Positions 57,484 to 64,000 of a stretch of DNA of 64,000 bases are shown here, piece by piece. Numbering within the stretch: position 1 is the stretch's first letter; each line of letters opens with the position of its first letter. Under the pieces are notes generated by a model, which made no database searches, was not told where the DNA came from, and saw nothing but the letters and a program-made list of their open reading frames with translations. Made by a program: the position numbers and the translations under genes. Source of the stretch: Novosphingobium lentum NBRC 107847 (GTDB taxonomy: Bacteria > Pseudomonadota > Alphaproteobacteria > Sphingomonadales > Sphingomonadaceae); NCBI RefSeq assembly GCF_001590965.1, contig NZ_BCTW01000015.1, forward strand, positions 62,001-126,000, written 5' to 3'.

Positions 57484-60075
57484 ATGCAGCTTGTCATCGT
57501 TGAATCTCCCGCCAAGGCCAAAACCATCGAAAAGTACCTGGGACCCGGGTACAAGGTGCTCGCCTCCTACGGTCACATCCGCGACCTGCCGCCCAAGGAC
57601 GGCTCGGTTCGCCCCGACGAAGATTTTGCAATGGACTGGGAGCTTTACGGCGACAAGACGTCGCGCGTCAAAGCGATCACCGACGCGGTCAAGGGTGCCG
57701 ACCGCCTGATCCTGGCGACCGATCCCGATCGGGAGGGAGAGGCGATCTCGTGGCACGTCCGCGAACTGCTGAAGAAGCGCAAGCTGCTGCCCAAGGAGGT
57801 CGAGCGGGTCACGTTCAACGCGATCACCAAGCAGGCGGTGACCGATGCGATGAAGGCCCCGCGCGAGCTGGACCAGGACCTGATCGACGCCTACCTGGCG
57901 CGGCGCGCGCTGGACTATCTGTTCGGCTTCACCCTGTCGCCGGTGCTGTGGCGCAAGTTGCCCGGCGCCAAAAGCGCGGGCCGTGTGCAATCGGTCGCGC
58001 TGCGGCTGATCGTCGAGCGCGAGCGCGAGATCGAGAAGTTCCGCGCGCAGGAATACTGGTCGGTGATCGCCCGGCTGGAGCAGGGCGGCACCGAGTTCGC
58101 TGCGCGACTGGTGAAGTTCGAGGGCGAGAAGCTGGAGCGGCTGTCGCTGGGCGAGGAAGGCGTGGCGCTGCGGGCCAAGGCCACGGTCGAGAACGGCACG
58201 TTCCGCGTCGAGGAAGTCGAAACCCGGCCGCAAAAGCGCCATCCCTATCCGCCGTTCACCACCTCCACGATCCAGCAGGAAGCCGCGCGCAAACTGGGCT
58301 TTTCGGCCAGCCATACGATGCGCGTGGCGCAGAACCTGTATGAAGCCGGCGCAATCACCTACATGCGGACCGATGGCGTGCAGATGGACCACAGCGCCAT
58401 TTCGGCGGCGCGCGTGGCGATAACCGAACGTTACAACGGCCACTACCTGCCTGAAAAACCACGGATCTACGAAACAAAGGCCAAGAACGCGCAGGAAGCG
58501 CACGAGGCGATCCGGCCGACCGATTTCGGCAAGGACAAGTATGGCAGCGGCGACGAAGCGCGGCTGTACGACCTGGTCTACAAGCGGGCGATGGCCAGCC
58601 AGATGGCCTCGGCGCAGATCGAGCGGACCACGGTCACCTTGCGCGACGGCACCGGCAAGCACGAACTGCGCGCAACGGGTCAGGTCATCAAGTTCCCCGG
58701 CTTCCTCGCAGTCTACGAGGAAAGCCGCGACCACAAGCCCGATGCCGAGGACGAGGAATCGGGCCTGCTTCCCGCGATGGTCAAAGGCGATACGCCGGGC
58801 AAGCGCGGGGTCGATGCGACCCAGCACTTCACCCAGCCGCCGCCGCGCTATTCCGAAGCCAGCCTGGTCAAGCGGCTGGAGGAACTGGGCATCGGGCGTC
58901 CTTCCACTTACGCCGCGACGCTGCAGGTGCTGAAGGATCGCAACTACGTCCGCACCGAGAAAAATCGTTTCTTTGCAGAAGAGTCCGGGCGACTTCTCAC
59001 CGCATTTCTGGAACGGTTCTTTGAACGTTACGTCGCCTATGACTTTACCGCCGGGATGGAGGACGAGCTTGACGACGTGTCGGGTGGCCGCGCGGCGTGG
59101 AAGACCGTGCTCGAAGCCTTCTGGCGCGATTTCAAGCCCAAGTCCGATGAGGTCATGGAGCAGAAGCCTTCGGACATCACCAAGGCGCTCGACCTGTTCC
59201 TGGCCGATTACCTGTTCCCCCCGCAGGCCGACGGATCAGACCCGCGGCTGTGCCCCAAGTGCGGCGAAGGCCAGCTGTCGCTGCGCGGCGGGCGTTATGG
59301 CGCGTTCGTGGCGTGTTCGAACTATCCCGAGTGCAAGTTCACCCGCAAATTCGCCCAGCCGGGCGGCAGCGGCGATGCCGAGGGCGAAGACGGCGCGTTG
59401 GGCAAGGATCCCGAATCCGGGCTGGAGGTCACGCGCCGCACCGGCCGGTTCGGACCGTACATCCAGATGGGCGAGGGCAAGGAAGCCAAGCGGTCCTCGA
59501 TCCCCAAGGATGTGCTAGAACAGCTCGGCGGTGAACTCGATCTGGAATGGGCGCTCAAGCTGCTGAGCCTGCCACGACCGGTCGGTCCGCACCCTGAAAG
59601 CGGTTTGCCGATCACTGCCAGCATAGGGCGTTACGGGCCGTACCTCGCGCATGATGGCAAGTATGCCAAACTGCGCTCGACCGCCGAAGTGTTCGAAACC
59701 GGGATGAACGCGGCGGTGGCGAAGCTGGCCGACGCGGCCAATGGCGGCGGTCGCGGCGCGCGTGCGGCGGCCGAACCGCTCAAGACCTTCGGACCGCATC
59801 CCACCTCGGGCGGCGAGATGAAGTTGATGGCGGGGCGCTATGGCCCTTACGTCACCGACGGCACCACCAACGCTACGCTGCCGCGCGACAAGCAGCCCGA
59901 AACGCTCACCGCCGAAGAAGCCGTGGTGCTGATCGACGAACGCGCCGCCAAGGGCCCGGCCAAGGGCAAGGGCCGCAAGAAGGCAGCGCCCAAGGCAGCC
60001 GGCGCCAAGAAGGCACCCGCCAAGAAGAAACCGGCGGCGAAAAAGCCTGCCGCGAAGAAGGCGGCGGCGGAATGA
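57484..60075 (+). CDS. topA: DNA topoisomerase I
   Basis: 863 residues from ATG 57484 (an ATG at 57469 abuts its GAGGA site). TOPRIM domain with VIVESPAKAKTIEKYLG and DPDREGEAIS; catalytic Tyr293 in AITYMRTDG. One four-cysteine zinc finger (CPKCGEG...CSNYPEC) is followed by three TopA C-terminal repeats, each with a GR(F/Y)GPY core (at about residues 659, 717 and 786). The last 45 residues are a Lys/Ala/Pro tail that should bind DNA. It relaxes negative supercoils. Its stop overlaps the start of a 59-codon gene. Confidence 0.97.
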   Translation: MQLVIVESPAKAKTIEKYLGPGYKVLASYGHIRDLPPKDGSVRPDEDFAMDWELYGDKTSRVKAITDAVKGADRLILATDPDREGEAISWHVRELLKKRKLLPKEVERVTFNAITKQAVTDAMKAPRELDQDLIDAYLARRALDYLFGFTLSPVLWRKLPGAKSAGRVQSVALRLIVEREREIEKFRAQEYWSVIARLEQGGTEFAARLVKFEGEKLERLSLGEEGVALRAKATVENGTFRVEEVETRPQKRHPYPPFTTSTIQQEAARKLGFSASHTMRVAQNLYEAGAITYMRTDGVQMDHSAISAARVAITERYNGHYLPEKPRIYETKAKNAQEAHEAIRPTDFGKDKYGSGDEARLYDLVYKRAMASQMASAQIERTTVTLRDGTGKHELRATGQVIKFPGFLAVYEESRDHKPDAEDEESGLLPAMVKGDTPGKRGVDATQHFTQPPPRYSEASLVKRLEELGIGRPSTYAATLQVLKDRNYVRTEKNRFFAEESGRLLTAFLERFFERYVAYDFTAGMEDELDDVSGGRAAWKTVLEAFWRDFKPKSDEVMEQKPSDITKALDLFLADYLFPPQADGSDPRLCPKCGEGQLSLRGGRYGAFVACSNYPECKFTRKFAQPGGSGDAEGEDGALGKDPESGLEVTRRTGRFGPYIQMGEGKEAKRSSIPKDVLEQLGGELDLEWALKLLSLPRPVGPHPESGLPITASIGRYGPYLAHDGKYAKLRSTAEVFETGMNAAVAKLADAANGGGRGARAAAEPLKTFGPHPTSGGEMKLMAGRYGPYVTDGTTNATLPRDKQPETLTAEEAVVLIDERAAKGPAKGKGRKKAAPKAAGAKKAPAKKKPAAKKPAAKKAAAE

Positions 60076-60251
60076 GCGAGAAGTTCGAACGCCACCGCCA
60101 GCCGTGGAAGCCCGAGGAACTGCAGAAGCTGCACACGCTGGCGGGTAAGGGCAAGGGCCTCAAGGAAATCGCCAAGGCGCTGAATCGCAGCGAGGAATCG
60201 ACCAAGGACCGCGCCAAGCAGGACAATGTCGCGATCGCCAAGCTGCGGTAG
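60072..60251 (+). CDS. Small basic helix-turn-helix-like protein coupled to topA
   Basis: 59 residues; the ATG overlaps the topA stop (ATGA). The sequence begins MSEKFERHRQPWKPEELQ and continues with GKGLKEIAKALNRSEESTKD, which reads as a tri-helical SANT/Myb- or homeodomain-like DNA-binding unit. It is highly charged with no cysteine or membrane part. The coupling to topA suggests a role near DNA topology or chromosome binding, but this is inference. Confidence 0.75.
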   Translation: MSEKFERHRQPWKPEELQKLHTLAGKGKGLKEIAKALNRSEESTKDRAKQDNVAIAKLR

Positions 60252-60269
60252 GCAGGCCGGAGCGTGCAT

Positions 60270-60347
60270 CCTTCGACGGGCTCAGGATGAAGCAGATGTT
60301 TTAGGGTATCTGGCACCCAACCCCGCTCATGCCGAGCGTGTTGAAGC
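60270..60347. repeat. REP-like degenerate palindrome, family A copy 4
   Basis: Left arm 60270-60293 (CCTTCGACGGGCTCAGGATG core) and right arm 60321-60347 (CCCGCTCATGCCGAGCG core) match family A at both ends but pair less well with each other than the copies at 7190 and 36034. It separates the convergent small HTH-like gene and era. Confidence 0.65.
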
Positions 60348-60360
60348 ATCCGAACTGCCG

Positions 60361-61266
60361 CTACTTTACCCAGTCGAGGCCGATTTCCTGGTAGATTTCC
60401 TGGCTTTCGGCCCAGCCTTCCTCGACCTTGACGTGCAGGAACAGGTGGACTTTCACGCCCAGCAGCTGCGCCAGTTCCTTGCGCGCCGCCTCGCCGATCG
60501 CCTTGAGCTTGGAACCGCCTTTGCCCAGCACGATGCCCTTCTGGCTGTCGCGCGCGATGACGATCTGCTGGTGGATCTCGACCGATCCGTCCTTGCGCTG
60601 GGTATAGCTTTCGGGGCGCACCGCGCTGTCATAGGGCAGCTCGTCATGGAGCTGGCGGTAAAGCTGCTCGCGGGTGATCTCGCAGGCCAGCAGCCGTTCG
60701 CTGGCGTCGGACACCTGGTCCTCGGGATAGTGCCACGCCGCCTCGGGCATCAGCCGCGCGAGGTGCGTCTTGAGTTCGGCCACGCCATCGCCGGTCAGCG
60801 CCGAGATGAAGAACACCTCGTCGAACGCCGCCGCTTCGGACAGCGCCTGCGCCGCGATCAGCAGCGGTTCCTTGGCGGTTTCATCGACCTTGTTGAGCAC
60901 CAGGATCTTGCGCTCCGGGCGGACTTTGAGCGATTCGAGGATCGCTTCGAGATAGTCGAGCTTCTTCTTGCGGCCATCGACCACCAGCAGGATGGCGTCG
61001 GCTGCGCTCGCGCCGTCCCACGCGGCGCTGACCATGGCGCGATCGAGCCGGCGTTTGGGGGTGAAGATGCCAGGGGTATCGGCCAGAATGATCTGCACGC
61101 GATCGTCGTCGACGTCGGCCAGCGCGATGCCCATCAGCCGGGCGCGGGTGGTCTGCGCCTTGGCCGAGACGATCGCCACTTTCTGCCCGACCAGCGCGTT
61201 GACCAGCGTCGACTTGCCCGCGTTGGGCGCGCCGAGCACTGCCACGAGGCCGCATTTGTCCGTCAT
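60361..61266 (-). CDS. era: GTPase Era
   Basis: 301 residues, equal to the Escherichia coli protein. G motifs: GAPNAGKSTLVN (P-loop), DTPG, NKVD and SALTGDG. The C-terminal KH domain has IVLGKGGSKLKAIGEAARKE. It binds the 3' end of 16S rRNA in 30S maturation. Its ATG overlaps the rnc stop (ATGA), the classic lepB-rnc-era order. Confidence 0.96.
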   Translation of the reverse strand: MTDKCGLVAVLGAPNAGKSTLVNALVGQKVAIVSAKAQTTRARLMGIALADVDDDRVQIILADTPGIFTPKRRLDRAMVSAAWDGASAADAILLVVDGRKKKLDYLEAILESLKVRPERKILVLNKVDETAKEPLLIAAQALSEAAAFDEVFFISALTGDGVAELKTHLARLMPEAAWHYPEDQVSDASERLLACEITREQLYRQLHDELPYDSAVRPESYTQRKDGSVEIHQQIVIARDSQKGIVLGKGGSKLKAIGEAARKELAQLLGVKVHLFLHVKVEEGWAESQEIYQEIGLDWVK

Positions 61267-61946
61267 CCGAAACTCTTCATGAAAGCGCGAGCGGCGGCCG
61301 TTTCGGCCTCCTGCTTGCTGGAACCGCTGGCCTGCGCCTCGCCCACACCGGGGACCGAGACGCTGACCGTGAACAACGCGGCATGATCGGGGCCGTCGCG
61401 GGCCACGAGCGAATAGACGGGCGGTTTGCGCCGGTTGCCCGCCGCCCATTCCTGCAGCGCGGCCTTGGGATGTTTGGCGTGGCCGGTACCGCCGGCCATC
61501 GGCTGCGCCCAGGCCTGCCGCACGAACGCGCGCGCGGCTTCGAACCCGCGTTCGATGAACAGCGCGCCGATCACCGATTCCATCACATCGCCCAGGATGT
61601 TGTCGCTTTGCGCGCCGCCGTCGTCGCGCGCCTGCTTGCCCAGGCGGATGTGCGCGGGCAGGTCGATGGCGCGCGCCACTTCGGCGCAAGTCTCGCGGCT
61701 GACCAGCGCGTTGAGGCGTTGCGACAGTTTGCCTTCGGCGGCGGCGCTCTTTTCATGGAGCCATTCCGCGATGGCGAGGCCCAGCACGCGATCGCCCAGG
61801 AATTCGAGGCGCTGGTAATCGCGCGCCTCGCCCATGCTGCCGTGGGTCAGGGCATCGTGCCAAAGTTCCGTGCGGACCGGCTCACCGCCCGTCAGCCGGG
61901 CGATATAGCGCGCGCTGTCTTCGGCAAGGCTGACCGGAGATGTCAG
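61263..61946 (-). CDS. rnc: Ribonuclease III
   Basis: 227 residues, the normal length, if translation begins at CTG 61946. That codon has GGGGGG five bases upstream and forms a CTGA overlap with the lepB stop. No ATG, GTG or TTG occurs between it and the conserved region; upstream GTGs would add an unusual extension. The signature RDYQRLEFLGDRVLGLAIAE is intact, as is the downstream acidic DNILGDVMESVIGAL and the C-terminal double-strand RNA binding domain (HPKAALQEWA). It processes rRNA and mRNA. Confidence 0.92.
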   Translation of the reverse strand: MTSPVSLAEDSARYIARLTGGEPVRTELWHDALTHGSMGEARDYQRLEFLGDRVLGLAIAEWLHEKSAAAEGKLSQRLNALVSRETCAEVARAIDLPAHIRLGKQARDDGGAQSDNILGDVMESVIGALFIERGFEAARAFVRQAWAQPMAGGTGHAKHPKAALQEWAAGNRRKPPVYSLVARDGPDHAALFTVSVSVPGVGEAQASGSSKQEAETAAARAFMKSFG

Positions 61947-62824
61947 AACGTCCCCCCGATGCGGTTGAAGCGCGCCGCCGAAAACCACGTCCACGGCTTG
62001 ATCCAGCTGGCGCCGCCGTTGGTCGACCACATCATGATCGTGGCGCGGCCGACGAGGTTGGCCTGCGGGACCAGACCGATGCCCGCGCCTTCGACCGCCG
62101 GAAAGCGGCTGTCCATCGAGTTGTCGCGATTGTCACCCATCAGGAACACGTCGCCCTCGGGCACCACCACCGGCGGGGTATCGTCCTGCGGGCGCTGGCC
62201 GAGATCGAGCACGTCGTAGCTCTTGCCCTCGGGCAGGGTTTCGCGAAAGCGGGGATAATGGCAGATCGCGCTGCCGTCGGCGGCCTTGCCCTCGAATTCG
62301 GGCGACAGGCAGTGGGTGTTGTCCGATTCGGCGATGATGAAATCGGGCTGCTTCACCTTGGGCACGGGTTTGCCGTTAAGCTGGATTACCCCGCCGACCA
62401 TCTGCACCTGATCGCCGGGAAGGCCGATCACGCGCTTGATGTAGTCGACATCGTTACCCGGCGGTGCCTTGAAGATCACCACGTCGCCGCGCGCGGGCTG
62501 ATGCGCGAGGATCCGGCCGGGGATCAGCGGCAGGCTGAACGGCAGCGAATAGCTTGAAAAACCATAGGGCCACTTGGCCGCCAGCAGGTAATCGCCGTTT
62601 TCCAGCCGGGGCAGCATCGATTCCGACGGGATGTTGAACGGCGAGAAGAAGAAGCTGCGGAAGATCGCAACGATCGCCACCAGCTTGAGGATGAAGACGA
62701 GAAAGCTCTCTTCCTCCTTCTTCTTGGCAGGCGCGGCGGGCGTCGCCGAAGCCGCGGCAAGCGGGCTGGCGGGCGCTGCTTCGGGCAGCACGGGTTCGTT
62801 GGGGTCGGTCATCGTCGCGGTCAT
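61943..62824 (-). CDS. lepB: Signal peptidase I
   Basis: 293 residues (ATG 62824; 62812 also possible). An Ala/Pro-rich cytoplasmic head (about 1-35) precedes a membrane helix (about 40-60). The catalytic serine is in FNIPSESMLPRL and the general-base lysine in DYIKRVIGLPGD; box E is LMGDNRDNSMDSR. It cleaves signal peptides at the periplasmic face. rnc is coupled downstream. No clear ribosome site precedes either ATG. Confidence 0.95.
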   Translation of the reverse strand: MTATMTDPNEPVLPEAAPASPLAAASATPAAPAKKKEEESFLVFILKLVAIVAIFRSFFFSPFNIPSESMLPRLENGDYLLAAKWPYGFSSYSLPFSLPLIPGRILAHQPARGDVVIFKAPPGNDVDYIKRVIGLPGDQVQMVGGVIQLNGKPVPKVKQPDFIIAESDNTHCLSPEFEGKAADGSAICHYPRFRETLPEGKSYDVLDLGQRPQDDTPPVVVPEGDVFLMGDNRDNSMDSRFPAVEGAGIGLVPQANLVGRATIMMWSTNGGASWIKPWTWFSAARFNRIGGTF

Positions 62825-63007
62825 GTGGAGGGCGCGGGGTCTCGTCAAGTGTGTTGTTTGAATAACACACTGTCGGGAGCGGGTAGGGAATAACCCGGAA
62901 ATACCAATGCACGCGCCATTTGCGAGGTTTTGGGCGCTTGGCGGCGCGCGCCGGAACGGGCATGAACGCAGGTGCAATATGGCGAACGCGTGAAGGAACG
63001 AACGGGC

Positions 63008-64000
63008 ATGGTCGGACAATCGGACGCCGGACAAGTTGGCTGGGAAAAGCTCGCGAACCTCGCAAAACCGACACTGAAGGCGCTGTTCGCCGATCCCGCG
63101 CGGCTTGATAGCTGGTGCACCACGCTCGACCTGCCCGGCGGCACGATCCGCTTCGACTGGTCCAAGACCCACCTCGATGCGGCGGCGTGGGCGGTCCTGG
63201 CCGATATCGCGCGCGCCATGGACTTCGAAAACCGGCGCGCCGCACTGTTCGATGGCGATGCGATCAATGCCAGCGAGGGTCGCGCCGCCGAGCACACCGC
63301 ACAACGCGGTGTGGGCAAGGAAACGAGTGTGGACGAAGCCGCCGCGCTCCATGCGCGGACGCGGGCGCTGGTCGAGGCGATCCACGACGGCGCGCTGGGC
63401 GAGGTGAAAAGCCTGATCCACATCGGCATCGGCGGATCGGCGCTTGGCCCCGCACTGGCGATCGACGCGCTGACGCGTGACGGCGCGCGCGTGGTGGTGC
63501 ACGTGGTTTCGAACATCGACGGTTGTGCGCTCGAGGCCGCGATGGCGCAATGCGATCCGGCGACCACGCTGATCGCGGTTGCCTCGAAGACCTTCACCAC
63601 CACCGAGACGATGATCAACGCGGCCAGCGCGCTGGGCTGGCTGCGCGAAGGCGGGGTCGGCGATCCGTATGGCCGGGTGGTGGCGCTGACCGCCGCGCCC
63701 GACAAGGCGGTGGAGTGGGGCGTGGACGAAACGCGCGTGCTGCCGTTTCCCGAAAGCGTGGGCGGGCGCTATTCGCTGTGGTCGTCGATCGGCTTTCCGA
63801 TCGCGCTCGCGCTCGGCTGGGAAGACTTTGCCGCGTTCCTCGATGGCGCGGCGGCGATCGACCGCCATTTCCTCGATACGCCGTTGGCCGAAAACGTGGT
63901 GGTGCGCGCTGCGTTCGGCGATCTGATCTACACGCAGGCGCGCGGCTGCCAGACGCGCGCGGTGTTCGCCTATGACGAACGGCTCAAGCTTCTGCCCAGC
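63008..64000 (+). CDS. pgi: Glucose-6-phosphate isomerase (3' end cut by window)
   Basis: 331 codons are present, open at the window edge. The sugar-phosphate signatures IGIGGSALGP and ESVGGRYSLWSSIG are intact, with ASKTFTTTETM between. The enzyme interconverts glucose-6-phosphate and fructose-6-phosphate. AAGGA lies 10-14 bases before the ATG. The N-terminus is compact compared with enterobacterial PGI. It is divergent from lepB, with 183 bases between. Confidence 0.94.
   Translation, partial: MVGQSDAGQVGWEKLANLAKPTLKALFADPARLDSWCTTLDLPGGTIRFDWSKTHLDAAAWAVLADIARAMDFENRRAALFDGDAINASEGRAAEHTAQRGVGKETSVDEAAALHARTRALVEAIHDGALGEVKSLIHIGIGGSALGPALAIDALTRDGARVVVHVVSNIDGCALEAAMAQCDPATTLIAVASKTFTTTETMINAASALGWLREGGVGDPYGRVVALTAAPDKAVEWGVDETRVLPFPESVGGRYSLWSSIGFPIALALGWEDFAAFLDGAAAIDRHFLDTPLAENVVVRAAFGDLIYTQARGCQTRAVFAYDERLKLLPS

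Overview
The window is GC-rich chromosomal DNA of an alphaproteobacterium, most likely a sphingomonad (Sphingomonas/Novosphingobium type). This is an inference from gene content and protein flavour: a C4-pathway 5-aminolevulinate synthase, a single-permease lipoprotein exporter pair, lepB-rnc-era and purF-SDR gene order, carboxyspermidine-route polyamine genes and betaine-lipid genes. It reads as core genome. I see no integrase, transposase, phage, plasmid, CRISPR array, rRNA or tRNA gene.

Layout. 1-7142: a truncated secreted protein, a YpfJ-type zinc peptidase, 3-hydroxybutyrate dehydrogenase, a secreted M28 peptidase, guaB, an RsmB-type RNA methyltransferase and a TPR protein. 7303-12775: a HGGG-type hydrolase with rppH, the 2-oxoacid:ferredoxin oxidoreductase pair korAB, and a PAP2 phosphatase. 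12851-19321: photolyase, cyclopropane fatty acid synthase, a PilZ protein, purF with a downstream SDR, and an orphan TonB-like protein. 19460-26284: a Lol-type permease and ATPase, two small tandem paralogues, glutathione peroxidase and dnaE. 26303-31841: acyl-CoA synthetase, a DUF1330 protein, a PA0069-type radical SAM protein, moaB and a lytic transglycosylase, followed by a uracil-DNA-glycosylase-like gene (31838-32644). 32763-41023: ETF-quinone oxidoreductase, ispE, N-formylglutamate amidohydrolase, ilvD, a lipoprotein, the NAD(P)HX repair enzyme and an RNA m5U methyltransferase. 41168-44039: two MAPEG paralogues and btaBA. 44165-50467: threonine dehydratase, then a polyamine cluster (carboxyspermidine dehydrogenase, carboxyspermidine decarboxylase, a serine hydrolase, a type III ornithine-type decarboxylase). 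50561-64000: hemA, a metallo-beta-lactamase-fold protein with murI, plsY-dprA, two secreted unknowns, topA with a tiny HTH-like gene, lepB-rnc-era, and the start of pgi.

Genes are tightly packed and often translationally coupled. ATGA, GTGA or similar overlaps occur at hydrolase/rppH, korA/korB, nnr/methyltransferase, btaA/btaB, UDG-like/slt, plsY/dprA, topA/small gene, lepB/rnc and rnc/era. Non-ATG starts are common: GTG for guaB, the RsmB-like gene, the Lol permease, moaB, plsY, dprA and the lipoprotein; TTG for hemA, gpx, the decarboxylase and the UDG-like gene; apparently CTG for rnc.

Intergenic space carries several families of imperfect palindromes, mostly at convergent gene ends, and a perfect 34-bp-arm palindrome at 41065-41147. 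Short tandem arrays sit at both ends of the threonine dehydratase gene; the 17-bp array lies in the likely promoter region of the betaine-lipid operon. I did not find a clear large undescribed system. The best leads are a cysteine-free UDG-like protein, the repeat-bearing btaAB promoter, and a pair of small unknown proteins coupled to glutathione peroxidase.
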